A DNA stretch of 64,000 nt from Alcanivorax sediminis (lineage in GTDB: Bacteria; Pseudomonadota; Gammaproteobacteria; Pseudomonadales; Alcanivoracaceae), in NCBI RefSeq assembly GCF_009601165.1, contig NZ_WIRE01000002.1, positions 248,001 to 312,000 on the forward strand, in the 5' to 3' direction. Below the pieces are notes generated by a model. It had not been told where the DNA came from, searched no databases, and was given only the letters and a program-made list of their open reading frames with translations. The first letter of the stretch is position 1, and the number at the start of each line of letters is the position of its first letter. A program made the translations under genes and the position numbers. This document shows positions 47,025 through 56,404 of the stretch, in pieces.

Positions 47025-49004
47025 GTGGAAGCACGACGTTATCAACCGCAACCCCGGGTGCCCGATGCTGAGGCCGCACAGCCGATCATCATTGTCGGCA
47101 ACGGTCCCGCAGGCATGCAGTGTCTGGTTGAGCTGCGCCGCCGAGGCGTGACCACCGCAGTGAAGCTGTTCGGTGCAGAGCGTTGGGCCCCGTATGATCG
47201 CGTCAAGCTTTCCACCTTTCTTTCCGGGTCGACCGGGTTTGATGATCTGACCAATTTGCCGGACGAACTGGATGACTCGGTAGAGCATCTGGTCGGCCGG
47301 CCCATCACCGTAATCAATCCTTCCCGCCGTTGGGTGGAAGATTGTCTCGGTCAGCGTCACCACTACAGTGCTCTGGTATTGGCACTGGGCAGTGACGCCC
47401 ATATTCCTTCCATACCGGGCACAACCTTGTCCGGTGTGTTGCGTTTCCGCGACATGGCCGACGCCCAGGCGCTGATGGCCCGTCGCTTGCGCAGTACCCA
47501 TACCGTCGTCATTGGTGGCGGTTTGCTCGGTATTGAAGCGGCCCACGGCCTTTGTCGATTCGGTACCCGGGTGACCCTGATCCAGCACGCCGACCGTTTG
47601 ATGAACCGCCAGCTCGACAGCGAGGCGGCAGATATTGTGGCTGCGAACCTGCGCGAGGCTGGCGTCGATGTTCGACTCAACACCAGTGTGCGGCGTATCG
47701 AGGGTAGTGAACGGGTCGAGTCAGTGGTACTGGCGGATGGCTCCACGATGCCCTGCGACACAGTGGTATTTGCCACCGGTATCGCGCCGCGCACCGATTT
47801 GGCCCGCAATGCCGGCCTGAAGGTGGCCACCGGCATTCGTGTGGATGCCGCCATGCAAACGTCCGATCCCCACATTTATGCGGTGGGGGAGTGTGCCCAG
47901 TTTCAGGACCAGGTGTGTGGCCTGGTGATGCCGGCCTTGCAGCAGGCCCGGGTGGCAGCCGGTTGTCTGGCGGGTGGTACGGACAGTTATACCCCCGTGG
48001 CAGACAGCACCTGGTTGAAGGTGATGTCACTGGAAGTCTTCAGCGCCGGGCGGTTTACCGACGAAGAGCGCGGGCTGGTGCATCGCACCCTGGTCTATCG
48101 CCATCCAGAGGACGGGATCTATCGTGCGCTGATGTTGCGTACCGGTCGCCTGGTGGGCGTGGTTTCCGTTGGCGCGTGGCCAGAGCGGCAGCAAATTCTC
48201 AACCGCATTGCCGATGGCCGTCGCCTGATGCCCTGGGAGCTGCTGCGTTTCCGCTTTACCGGTGAACTCCGTGAAGGTGGCGCAGGTCAGGTCAGCCAGT
48301 GGCCTGCGTCCACAGTTATCTGCCAGTGCAAAGGGCTGACCCGTGGCCAGCTGCAAGACTTTATCGGTGAGGGCAGCAATGTCGTCAGCCTGAAGTCCAC
48401 CAGTGGTGCAGGCACCGTGTGCGGTGGCTGCGAACCCTTGCTCGATAGCCTGTGCTCTGGTGGTGTGGCGGCCGCACGTAAGGTGCCAGGTGGCACCCCG
48501 CTGGCCATTGTCTCTGCCATCGCCGCCTGCCTGATGGCGCTGGCGTTCTGGCTGCCGTCTCCTGCGCCGGCCGCTTCGGTGCAGGACATTTCCCTGTTTG
48601 AACAGTTTTCCCGCAATGGCCTGTGGCGTCAGTGGAGCGGCTATGCCGTGCTGGTGGCATCAGGTCTGCTGTTGCTGATGTCGTTGAAAAAACGTTTTCC
48701 CAAGGTGCCCATGGGTGGTTTCAGTGGCTGGCGCATTGCCCATGCCGTGCTGGGGCTGGCCGCGCTGATGCTGCTCTACTGGCACACCGGTTTTTCCCTG
48801 GGCGAAAACCTCAATCGCTGGTTGATGCTGAGCTTTATCGGCACGGCCCTGGTCGGGATGACGGCGGCGTTGCTGACACGGCTGCAGGCGGCGATGAGTG
48901 GTGTCGGCTGGCTGCGGCAGGGGAGTGCCTGGCTGCATATTCTGGTGTGCTGGCCGCTGCCAGCATTGCTGATCTTTCACATCGTTTCAGCGTACTACTT
49001 CTAA
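47025..49004 (+). CDS. FAD-dependent oxidoreductase fused to BFD [2Fe-2S] and membrane domains
   Basis: A 659-aa fusion. Residues 15-310 are a pyridine-nucleotide-disulfide oxidoreductase like the NirB N-terminus (IVGNGPAGMQC, VVIGGGLLGIEAAHGL, and the FAD-binding IYAVGECAQF). Residues about 420-475 are a BFD-type [2Fe-2S] domain with CQCKGLT and GTVCGGCEPLL. From about 490 there are five hydrophobic segments with histidines (HAVLGLA, YWHTGFS, WLHILVCWPLPALLIFHIVSAYYF), suggesting a b-type cytochrome-like anchor. It could pass electrons from NAD(P)H to the multihaem cytochrome encoded next. GTG start after AGGAGG. Confidence 0.85.
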   Translation: MEARRYQPQPRVPDAEAAQPIIIVGNGPAGMQCLVELRRRGVTTAVKLFGAERWAPYDRVKLSTFLSGSTGFDDLTNLPDELDDSVEHLVGRPITVINPSRRWVEDCLGQRHHYSALVLALGSDAHIPSIPGTTLSGVLRFRDMADAQALMARRLRSTHTVVIGGGLLGIEAAHGLCRFGTRVTLIQHADRLMNRQLDSEAADIVAANLREAGVDVRLNTSVRRIEGSERVESVVLADGSTMPCDTVVFATGIAPRTDLARNAGLKVATGIRVDAAMQTSDPHIYAVGECAQFQDQVCGLVMPALQQARVAAGCLAGGTDSYTPVADSTWLKVMSLEVFSAGRFTDEERGLVHRTLVYRHPEDGIYRALMLRTGRLVGVVSVGAWPERQQILNRIADGRRLMPWELLRFRFTGELREGGAGQVSQWPASTVICQCKGLTRGQLQDFIGEGSNVVSLKSTSGAGTVCGGCEPLLDSLCSGGVAAARKVPGGTPLAIVSAIAACLMALAFWLPSPAPAASVQDISLFEQFSRNGLWRQWSGYAVLVASGLLLLMSLKKRFPKVPMGGFSGWRIAHAVLGLAALMLLYWHTGFSLGENLNRWLMLSFIGTALVGMTAALLTRLQAAMSGVGWLRQGSAWLHILVCWPLPALLIFHIVSAYYF

Positions 49005-49013
49005 GGGGCGGGG

Positions 49014-50354
49014 ATGATGGGAAGCGCGAAACGCAATCCCGTTCTGTGGGCCATATGGCTGGTTGCCTCGCTGGCACTGGCCATCTGGTTGAGCCTGCAA
49101 CTGGTGGACGAGGAGGCGCCGAAAACGGCTTTCCTTCCCGGTCCCATGACCCACGGTCATCACCAGATTGAAATGCAGTGCAGCGTTTGTCATGGCGACG
49201 GTTTTGACAGTGAAACCACGCTGCAGAATGCCTGTGTGGATTGCCACGGTGAACAGCTCGACGACGCCCAGGACTCCCACCCCAAATCCAAGTTTACCAA
49301 CCCGCGCAACGCGGATCGGCTGGCCAATGTGGATGCCCGCTTGTGCGTGTCCTGCCATGTGGAGCACCGCCCGGAACTGGACGTGGGCATGGGGGTGACG
49401 CTGCCCATGGATATGTGCGCGCATTGTCATGAAGACATCGAGAAGGATCGGCCCAGCCATGAAGGTATGGGTTTCGATACCTGCGCCAATGCGGGCTGCC
49501 ATAACTTTCACGACAACCGCGCACTGTATGAAGACTTCCTGCTGGCCCATGCGGGTGAGCCCTGGCTGAAGCAACCGGCTCAGCAGGCGCCCCGTGATCT
49601 GCTGGCGCGGCAAATGCGCGATGAAGATTTGATGGCATTAATGCGTGGCCATGGCGAGGCGCCCGCCGATGCCGCCGTGCCGGAGCATTGGGATGGCAGC
49701 GCCCATGCAGACGCAGGTGTGGCCTGCACCGCTTGCCATGGTGGTGGCGATAACTGGGTCGATTCGCCGGAGCCGCAGCAGTGCGCGACGTGTCATGAGC
49801 CGGAGCACGAAGGCTTCCTGCAAGGCCGACATGGCATGCGTCTGGCGCAAGGGTTGTCTCCCATGACGCCTTCACAGTCGGTGCTCAACATGCATGTGGA
49901 AGCCAGCCATCGCGAGTTGACCTGTATCAGCTGTCACGGCGCCCACGACTTCGATACCCAGAAGGCCGCCGTGGACAGTTGCATTGGCTGTCACAACGAT
50001 GAACACAGCAATCAATACCTGCGCTCCCCCCATCACGCACTGTGGAAGCAGGAAAAGCGGGGAGAGTTGCCGCCGGGCAGTGGCGTGACCTGCGCCACCT
50101 GCCATATGCCCCGTGAAGAAAAACACGGCGAGATCTTTGTGCAGCACAACCAGAGCCTGACGATGCGCCCGGTGGAAAAAATGGCGCGGCCGGTGTGCCT
50201 GCAATGTCACAGCCTGGAATTTTCTCTGGATGCATTAGCGGATCCGCATCTTCTGGAAAACAACTTCAAGGGACAACCTGAAAAGCATGTGCCGTCCATT
50301 GATATGGCCGTGGACCGTGACAAGGCTCGGGGCGACAAGAAGGGACCCTACTGA
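49014..50354 (+). CDS. Membrane-anchored multihaem cytochrome c (11 haem motifs)
   Basis: A 446-aa protein. One N-terminal membrane anchor (PVLWAIWLVASLALAIWLSLQL) leads into a periplasmic domain with ten CXXCH motifs (CSVCH, CVDCH, CVSCH, CAHCH, CTACH, CATCH, CISCH, CIGCH, CATCH, CLQCH) and one CX4CH (CANAGCH). Many extra histidines could be distal ligands. It starts ten bases after the FAD/BFD/membrane protein. Not a recognised nitrite reductase; likely a periplasmic electron carrier or a reductase of an N-oxide. Requires the Ccm system, encoded from 61.2 kb. Confidence 0.88.
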   Translation: MMGSAKRNPVLWAIWLVASLALAIWLSLQLVDEEAPKTAFLPGPMTHGHHQIEMQCSVCHGDGFDSETTLQNACVDCHGEQLDDAQDSHPKSKFTNPRNADRLANVDARLCVSCHVEHRPELDVGMGVTLPMDMCAHCHEDIEKDRPSHEGMGFDTCANAGCHNFHDNRALYEDFLLAHAGEPWLKQPAQQAPRDLLARQMRDEDLMALMRGHGEAPADAAVPEHWDGSAHADAGVACTACHGGGDNWVDSPEPQQCATCHEPEHEGFLQGRHGMRLAQGLSPMTPSQSVLNMHVEASHRELTCISCHGAHDFDTQKAAVDSCIGCHNDEHSNQYLRSPHHALWKQEKRGELPPGSGVTCATCHMPREEKHGEIFVQHNQSLTMRPVEKMARPVCLQCHSLEFSLDALADPHLLENNFKGQPEKHVPSIDMAVDRDKARGDKKGPY

Positions 50355-50396
50355 TTTGCCTGATTGAACGATTTTAATCCTGAGGAGGTACTACCC

Positions 50397-50990
50397 ATGC
50401 AACACGTTATGAAGCAGAAAGTGACCATCCTGATGGCCGCCGCCCTGTCCGCTCTGGTACTGAGCGGCTGTGGTGAAGAAAAGGCCGCGTCTGGCGGCGG
50501 TATTGAACCGAAGGTCTACACCGATTCCCTGTTTGCCGTGATGAAGGCAGACCGTACCAACTACACCAAGATGATTATTGGCCGTCTCGGTCCTGCCGGG
50601 GCAGACAGCATCAAGCCCCATGAATACTGGGAAGACCTGGAAAACGGTGCACCGCTGCCGGCGCAGATGTTCCGCTACGGGGCTGAAGCCGTCAGTGAAA
50701 TGACCAGCGACTTTACTTACTCCCTGCAGTCACTGTGGCCGATCAACGCCCAGAATGCGCCAAAGACCGATCTGGAAAAAGAAGGGCTTCAGTTCATCGT
50801 GGATAACCCGGGCCAGAATTTCTACGGGGAAGAAACGCTGGGTGATACCACCTACTACACCGCGGTATATCCGGATGTGGCGGTGGCAGCTCCCTGTGTG
50901 GCATGCCACAACAACCACAAGGATTCGCCCAAGACCGACTTCGAAATGGGCGATGTCATGGGGGGGGTGGTGATTCGGGTGCCCATGTAA
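50397..50990 (+). CDS. Tll0287-like (DUF3365) haem-binding lipoprotein
   Basis: A 197-aa lipoprotein (lipobox VLSGCG) with a DUF3365/Tll0287-like domain ending in the haem motif CVACHNNH and the DVMGGVVIRVPM terminus typical of the family. Such domains are periplasmic redox sensors or carriers. GAGGAGG precedes ATG 50397. Probably an electron partner of the multihaem cytochrome. Confidence 0.85.
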   Translation: MQHVMKQKVTILMAAALSALVLSGCGEEKAASGGGIEPKVYTDSLFAVMKADRTNYTKMIIGRLGPAGADSIKPHEYWEDLENGAPLPAQMFRYGAEAVSEMTSDFTYSLQSLWPINAQNAPKTDLEKEGLQFIVDNPGQNFYGEETLGDTTYYTAVYPDVAVAAPCVACHNNHKDSPKTDFEMGDVMGGVVIRVPM

Positions 50991-51202
50991 GCGGTGAGTG
51001 GGGTGGGAGCTGGTCGGAAGTCTGGCCACGGGCGTCCACCTCACCTGGACTTCATCCCGTTATCAACGTAAGCCGGTTGAAGGACCTTCGCCGAAGATGT
51101 CTCGCTACTTTGGGTTGAGAGGCATCTGTGGTCAGGCGCAGCCCTTCACTGGTTTTTGGGTTCGCAAAGAGCCTAATCTTTTTTCTAACAGGAGAAACAC
51201 CA

Positions 51203-51610
51203 ATGACTCCGGAACAGATTGCACTGGTACAAGACAGCTGGGGGAAAGTGGAAGGCATATCCGATCAGGCCGCCGCACTGTTTTATGATCGCCTGTTCAC
51301 CACTGACCCGGCCCTCAAGCCCCTTTTCAAAGGCAACATGGAAGAGCAGGGCAAGAAGCTGATGACCATGATCGGGGTGGCGGTGAAGGGGCTGGACAAG
51401 CTCGACACCATTGTCCCGGCAGTCCAGAAGCTGGGCGCGCGCCACAAGGACTATGGGGTCAAGCCGGCGGATTACGACACGGTGGCACAGGCCTTGCTCT
51501 GGACTCTGGGCCAGGGGTTGGGGGATGCCTTTGATGGTGACACCGAGGCTGCCTGGACCGCCGCCTACACCATACTGGCCACGACCATGATTGATGCGGC
51601 GGAATACTGA
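51203..51610 (+). CDS. Single-domain bacterial globin
   Basis: A 135-aa globin of the Vitreoscilla haemoglobin/flavohaemoglobin-head type: TPEQIALVQDSWGKVE at the start, FYDRLFTTDPALKPLFKGNMEEQGKKLM (helix B-E), and proximal histidine in LGARHKDYGVKPADY. There is no reductase domain. In a nitrate cluster it may detoxify NO or buffer oxygen. AGGAGAAAC precedes ATG 51203; the longer frame upstream is not globin. Confidence 0.93.
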   Translation: MTPEQIALVQDSWGKVEGISDQAAALFYDRLFTTDPALKPLFKGNMEEQGKKLMTMIGVAVKGLDKLDTIVPAVQKLGARHKDYGVKPADYDTVAQALLWTLGQGLGDAFDGDTEAAWTAAYTILATTMIDAAEY

Positions 51611-51646
51611 GCGGCATCCTTGTTGGGTCGTTTTTGGTACCGGGGA

Positions 51647-51668
51647 GCGCACCAATGGGGTGCGTTTT
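51647..51668 (+). terminator. Probable terminator after the globin gene
   Basis: CGCACC / GGTGCG stem, five-base loop, four T. Short, so of moderate strength; would separate the effector genes from nasT. Confidence 0.55.
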
Positions 51669-51726
51669 CTGGGTGCTTTATTGGTGAAAAATAAAACACA
51701 CACTAAAACAAAGGGTTAGAACTGGC

Positions 51727-52377
51727 ATGACTGGCACAACCGTTGCAAATCATTTGGATAACTCTTGTTGTCCGGATGCCCCAGACGCTATGGCTCTGAA
51801 AATCATGTTGGTGGATGACCAACCACCGCGCGCCGCGATTCTCGAACGGGCCCTCATTGATGAGGGGCACGAGATTCTGTGTCGCCTGACCAGCGCCGCT
51901 GGCCTGGCTGAGAAGGTGCGCAGCAGCAACCCGGATGTGGTCATTGTGGATATGGATGCGCCAGACCGGGACACGTTGGAAAGCATGGCGCTGGTGCAGC
52001 GGGATATCCCGCGCCCGATGGTCATGTTCTGCAACCAGGATGATGAAGACCTGGTGGTGGCGGCCTTGCGTGCGGGTGTCAGTGCCTATGTGGCCGGTGA
52101 AACCGATTTGACCCGGGTGCGTGGCGTGATGCGTGTGGCTACGGCCCGGTTCCGCGAATATCAGGCCCTGCGCGAGGAGCTGGAACAGACCCGCGAAGCG
52201 TTGGCTGAACGAAAGATTATCGAGCGGGCGAAAGGGTTGCTGATGCAACGTCGCCGGCTGAATGAGCAGGATGCCTACAGCACCTTGCGACGCCAGGCCA
52301 TGAACACCGGCCAGCCCCTGATACAGGTGGCGCGTTCGGTGCTGGATTATGCCGAGATGCTGAAGGCGCAGGGGTAG
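51727..52377 (+). CDS. nasT: NasT-like nitrate response antiterminator (receiver + ANTAR)
   Basis: An RNA-binding regulator. The receiver-like domain begins LKIMLVDDQPPRAAILERAL (residues 23-) with VVIVDMDAPDRDTLE as acceptor region; the C-terminal ANTAR domain reads LAERKIIERAKGLLMQRRRLNEQDAYSTLRRQAM. In the family NasT binds two-hairpin leaders and blocks termination; NasS holds it inactive without nitrate. Its likely target is the leader at 42177-42298. Homology begins at MALKIML, so ATG 51790 (195 aa) is a plausible start; 51727 is kept because AAGGG lies upstream of it. Confidence 0.9.
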   Translation: MTGTTVANHLDNSCCPDAPDAMALKIMLVDDQPPRAAILERALIDEGHEILCRLTSAAGLAEKVRSSNPDVVIVDMDAPDRDTLESMALVQRDIPRPMVMFCNQDDEDLVVAALRAGVSAYVAGETDLTRVRGVMRVATARFREYQALREELEQTREALAERKIIERAKGLLMQRRRLNEQDAYSTLRRQAMNTGQPLIQVARSVLDYAEMLKAQG

Positions 52378-52385
52378 CATTTATT

Positions 52386-52449
52386 GTGGGAGCGATGGTT
52401 CCATCGCGATTCTTGTTCAGTCCAATCGTGGTCGAACGACCACTCCCAC
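52386..52449. repeat. REP-type inverted pair
   Basis: GTGGGAGCGATGGTTCCATCGCGA faces CGACCACTCCCAC in a 64-base inverted unit, like the REP/BIME elements of pseudomonads. Single related copies are at 53917-53940 and 54017-54041. Confidence 0.7.
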
Positions 52450-52465
52450 GAAAACAGGAGAAAAC

Positions 52466-52618
52466 ATGCGACGAGTGATGCCATTGAAAAAGTCCCGCAG
52501 CCTGGTGGATGTATCGACCAAACCTGTCAGTCGGGAAAGGCGTCCTGTCGAGATGAATGAGCCTTTGCGGCGCCCGGCATCCAGCGTCCGGCGTCCGGCT
52601 CTTGCGGAGCAAGAATAA
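52466..52618 (+). CDS. Small basic protein between nasT and nasS
   Basis: A 50-codon frame MRRVMPLKKSRSLVDVSTK... ending ALAEQE. AGGAG lies six bases upstream of the ATG, and its stop codon overlaps the nasS start (TAATG), the arrangement of translational coupling. It is strongly basic and Arg-rich. No homology recognised; it could be a leader peptide or a real small protein. Confidence 0.55.
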   Translation: MRRVMPLKKSRSLVDVSTKPVSRERRPVEMNEPLRRPASSVRRPALAEQE

Positions 52619-53784
52619 TGAAAGTGCGTATCGGCTATATGCCGCTGACGGACAGTCTTCCTCTGGCAGTTGCCCAGGAAGCCGGGTATTTCGCCGCCGA
52701 AGGGCTGGATGTGGAGTTGCAGCCAGAGTGGAGCTGGGCCAGCCTGCGTGATCGCCTGCTGGTGGGCCAGCTGGATGCCGCGCCCATGTTGGCGCCGATG
52801 CTGATGTCCACCTCCCTTGGGTTGGGCTGCATCAAAAAGCCGTTGGCCACCGCTTTCTCAATGGGACTGAACGGTAACGGTATTACTGTTTCACCGATGT
52901 TGTTCCAGGGGCTGTGCGCACTCTCTGAAGGGCCCACTGCCAATGACATGGCCAATGCCATGAACAAGCTGGTGGCCGCCCGGGCAAGCAGCGGTGAAGA
53001 TCCGCTGGTACTGGCGGTGGTGTTTCCATTCTCCTGCCATGCCTATCAGCTACGCCACTGGCTCAGCGTGGCTGGGTTGGATCCGGATCATGATGTGAAG
53101 CTGGTGGTGCTGCCGCCTTCACAAATGGTGGACCATTTGCGCATGGGCCACATCGATGGCTTCTGTGTGGGTGAACCCTGGAATAGCCTCGCTGCGCTCA
53201 CGGGTGCAGGCCACTGCATCCTGTCCGGTTATCAGATCTGGGAGAATGCGCCGGAGAAAGTGCTGGCCGTATCCCGCGACTGGGTAGCGCGCAATCCGGA
53301 AACGCATCGCGCGTTGTTGCGAGCGCTGTACAAGGCTGCGTGTTACGCGGATGAAAATCTGGTCGACAGTCTCTCCCTGCTGGCGCACCCGGCCTGGCTG
53401 GATGTACCGGAAGAAATTATCCGCGCGCCGTTTAGTCAACGGTTACCCGGTGGGTTAACCGGCCAGCCGTTCCCGGCGCATCACTTTCATGTGTTTGCCG
53501 GTTTCCATGCCAACTTCCCCTGGCGTTCCGATGCGCGCTTCCTGCTCGAAGAGATGCAGCGCTGGCGTCAGTGCAATCTGGAAGAAAAGCAAACTTTCGC
53601 AGCCCAGTGTTACCGTACGGACCTGTTCCGCGATGCACTGGCGGATCTCACCAGCCTGCCGTTGATGGACAGCAAGCCTGACGAACGTCATGCAGGGCAC
53701 TGGCAATTGCCGGGGGAACCCAAGCCGGTGGAACTGGGGCCGGACCGATTGCTGAAGGTGATTGAAGATCCGGCTGAAAGTTGA
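52618..53784 (+). CDS. nasS: NasS-like nitrate sensor
   Basis: A 388-aa cytosolic relative of NrtA: KVRIGYMPLTDSLPLAVAQEAGYF, LDAAPMLAPMLMST and GFCVGEPWNSLAALTG match the binding-protein family, but there is no signal peptide. This is the mark of NasS, which binds nitrate in the cytoplasm and releases NasT. Its start overlaps the stop of the preceding 50-codon frame. Confidence 0.9.
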   Translation: MKVRIGYMPLTDSLPLAVAQEAGYFAAEGLDVELQPEWSWASLRDRLLVGQLDAAPMLAPMLMSTSLGLGCIKKPLATAFSMGLNGNGITVSPMLFQGLCALSEGPTANDMANAMNKLVAARASSGEDPLVLAVVFPFSCHAYQLRHWLSVAGLDPDHDVKLVVLPPSQMVDHLRMGHIDGFCVGEPWNSLAALTGAGHCILSGYQIWENAPEKVLAVSRDWVARNPETHRALLRALYKAACYADENLVDSLSLLAHPAWLDVPEEIIRAPFSQRLPGGLTGQPFPAHHFHVFAGFHANFPWRSDARFLLEEMQRWRQCNLEEKQTFAAQCYRTDLFRDALADLTSLPLMDSKPDERHAGHWQLPGEPKPVELGPDRLLKVIEDPAES

Positions 53785-53791
53785 GGTGATG

Positions 53792-54007
53792 AGAAGCGAG
53801 TTTCGAGTTTCGAGTTGCGAAAACCTGGCCAGGTTGCCGCATGACCACAGACGCTGAAATTCAAGCTCTCAAAATCAACCCGGCTCGTCAGTACAGAAGG
53901 CGCATCTGAAGCGTTCTGTGGGAGTGTGCTTGCACGCGAAGGTCGGGGAGTCTGTTTCTCAGATCTGTTCGCTTTTGCCTTTCGAAACTCGTCCCTCGCC
54001 ACTCGCT
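53792..54007. repeat. Inverted heptad-repeat element, copy C, with REP units
   Basis: The left arm at about 53792-53820 is AGCGAG followed by TTTCGAG heptads; the right arm at 53980-54007 (TTTCGAAACTCGTCCCTCG.CACTCGCT) is its approximate reverse complement. Same family as copies A and B near 18-19 kb. REP units lie at 53917-53940 (inside) and 54017-54041 (after). Confidence 0.65.
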
Positions 54008-54112
54008 ACGGATCTTTGTGGGAGCGGTGGTTCCACCGCGAAATACCGGACACAGAGCCACAAAGGTAATGCTTTTCCCGGTGAACTCTGTGCCCTCTAT
54101 GGTAAAAGTCTT

Positions 54113-56404
54113 TTATCCCGCCGCCCGTAACCGCTTGGCGGCTTCCACCATGTTGGCCAGAGCGCCACGGGTCTCTTCCCACTTGCGGGTTTTCAGGCCG
54201 CAGTCCGGGTTGACCCAGAGTCGCTCGCGGGGCAACTGCTCGGCGGCTTTTTCCATCAGCGTCACCATCCAGTCCACGCCTGGTTCATTGGGCGAATGGA
54301 TGTCGTAAACGCCGGGGCCAATGTCATTGGGGTAGCGAAAATCCCGAAATGCATTGAGCAGTTCCATGTTGGAGCGGGATGTCTCAATGGTGATCACATC
54401 CGCATCCAGCGCGGCAATGGCCTCAATGATGTCGTTGAACTCTGCGTAGCACATATGGGTGTGGATCTGGGTGTCATCGGCCACCCCTACGGTGCTGAGC
54501 CGGAAGCAGTCTACCGCCCAATCCAGATAGGCCTTCCATTCGCCCTGTTTCAGGGGCAGTCCTTCGCGCAAGGCGGGTTCATCAATCTGGATCACCTTGA
54601 TGCCAGCGTTTTCCAGATCCTGTACTTCGTCGCGCAGGGCCAGTGCAATTTGCCGACAGGTTTGTGCGCGGGGCTGATCATCGCGTACAAAGGACCACTG
54701 CAGAATGGTCACCGGGCCGGTGAGCATGCCTTTTACCGGTTTGTCGGTGAGTGACTGGGCATAGCGAGCCCATTCCACGGTCATGGGTTGTGGGCGTTGT
54801 ACATCACCAAAGATGATCGGCGGTTTGACGCAGCGCGAGCCATAGCTCTGTACCCAGCCGAAGCGGGTAAAGGCGAAGCCGTCCAGCAGTTCGCCGAAGT
54901 ATTCCACCATGTCGTTTCGCTCGGCTTCACCGTGCACCAGCACATCCAGCTCGACCTCTTCCTGATAGCGAATGCACTGTGCGATTTCGTCCTGCATTTG
55001 ACGGGTGTAGGCAGCATCATTCAGCTTGCCGGCTTTCCAGTCCCGCCGTGCAGTGCGAATTTCCCGGGTTTGCGGGAAGGAGCCAATGGTGGTGGTGGGG
55101 AAGGCCGGCAGCTTGAGTGCATTCTGCTGCTGGGCAATACGCTCGGCGAAAGGGCTGTGGCGATCACGGGAAATCGTTGCCGCGTCGGCGAGGCGCTGGC
55201 TGACTTCAGGATGGTGAATCCGGCTGGAGCTCCGCCGCGCTTGCAGCGCTTCTCGCTGTGATTGCAGAGCCGCATTGACGCTGCTGTCGCCATCCAGTGC
55301 GCGTCCAAGCCAGCTCAGCTCGTTGAGTTTTTGCTTGGCAAAACTGAGCCAGCTTTTCAGTTCGTCATCAAGGCTGTCTTCCTGATCCAGATCGACTGGG
55401 CTGTGCAGCAGGGAGCAGGAGGGCGCCAGCCACAGCTGTTCACCCAGTGCGTTGCGCAGTGGCACCAGGGCATCAAGCACGGCATCCAGATCAGTGCGCC
55501 AGATGTTACGGCCATCGATGACGCCGAGAGAAAGCACCTTGCCGCCCAGCCGGGGTATCACCTGGCCGAGGTCATCGTTACCCCGCACGCGATCAAGGTG
55601 GATTCCGTTCACCGGCAACTCAAGTGTGGTGAACAGATTGTTCTGCAGCGCGCCGAAGTAGGTGGCCAGTAACAGTTTGCAGTCACTGGCGGCTGCCAGT
55701 TGGTCATAGACCCTCAGGTAGGCCCGCAGCCAGCTGTCCGGCAGGTCCAGCACCAGGATCGGCTCGTCAATCTGGACCCACTCAACGCCTTGTGAGGCCA
55801 GTCGGTGCAGGATCTGACGGTAGACGGGAATCAGGTTATCGAGCAGCGCCAGCTTGGCGTTGTCATCCGCCCCGGTAAAGCTGTCACCTTTACTCAGGTA
55901 CAAGTAGGTGAGCGGACCGGGGATGACGGGCTTGGGGTTGTGGCCATGGCTGCTGGCTTCGTCCACTTGCTCGAACAGGCTGTCGCGGGCAATGCGAAAG
56001 GTCTGGTCGGCAGTCAGCTCGGGTACGATGTAGTGATAGTTGGTATCAAACCACTTGGTCATTTCGCAGGCGGCGGCGGGGGTGCCGCTGGGCGCACGGC
56101 CACGGGCCATGCGGAACAGGGTGTCCAGGCTGACGGGTTGATCATCTTCCTGGACAAATCGGCCAGGCACCACCCCGAGCAGGCAGCTGAATTCAAGAAT
56201 CTGGTCATACCAGGCGAAGTCGCCCACCGGGACCAGGTTCAAGCCGGCTTCCGCCTGCAGGGCCCAGTGACGCTGGCGCAGGCTTTTGCCCACATGCTCC
56301 AGCTCCGTCAGTTGAAGATCGCCGGCCCAGTAGGCTTCTTGTGCCTGTTTCAGTTCGCGACGGGCGCCGATACGGGGGAAACCCAGGTTGTGCAGGGTGG
56401 TCAT
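54113..56404 (-). CDS. metE: Cobalamin-independent methionine synthase
   Basis: A 763-aa enzyme transferring methyl from 5-methyl-THF-polyglutamate to homocysteine. N-terminal [21 protein letters not shown]; the C-terminal catalytic half has [31 protein letters not shown] and the zinc ligands in HTHMCYAEF and the late NPDCGLKTR. Full length. AAGGAA precedes the ATG. Divergent from metR, its usual activator. Confidence 0.97.
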   Translation of the reverse strand: MTTLHNLGFPRIGARRELKQAQEAYWAGDLQLTELEHVGKSLRQRHWALQAEAGLNLVPVGDFAWYDQILEFSCLLGVVPGRFVQEDDQPVSLDTLFRMARGRAPSGTPAAACEMTKWFDTNYHYIVPELTADQTFRIARDSLFEQVDEASSHGHNPKPVIPGPLTYLYLSKGDSFTGADDNAKLALLDNLIPVYRQILHRLASQGVEWVQIDEPILVLDLPDSWLRAYLRVYDQLAAASDCKLLLATYFGALQNNLFTTLELPVNGIHLDRVRGNDDLGQVIPRLGGKVLSLGVIDGRNIWRTDLDAVLDALVPLRNALGEQLWLAPSCSLLHSPVDLDQEDSLDDELKSWLSFAKQKLNELSWLGRALDGDSSVNAALQSQREALQARRSSSRIHHPEVSQRLADAATISRDRHSPFAERIAQQQNALKLPAFPTTTIGSFPQTREIRTARRDWKAGKLNDAAYTRQMQDEIAQCIRYQEEVELDVLVHGEAERNDMVEYFGELLDGFAFTRFGWVQSYGSRCVKPPIIFGDVQRPQPMTVEWARYAQSLTDKPVKGMLTGPVTILQWSFVRDDQPRAQTCRQIALALRDEVQDLENAGIKVIQIDEPALREGLPLKQGEWKAYLDWAVDCFRLSTVGVADDTQIHTHMCYAEFNDIIEAIAALDADVITIETSRSNMELLNAFRDFRYPNDIGPGVYDIHSPNEPGVDWMVTLMEKAAEQLPRERLWVNPDCGLKTRKWEETRGALANMVEAAKRLRAAG

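Noticed and set aside
49014..50354. Cytochrome c nitrite reductase NrfA
   Set aside because: The CXXCK active-site motif is absent and the haem count and length do not fit.
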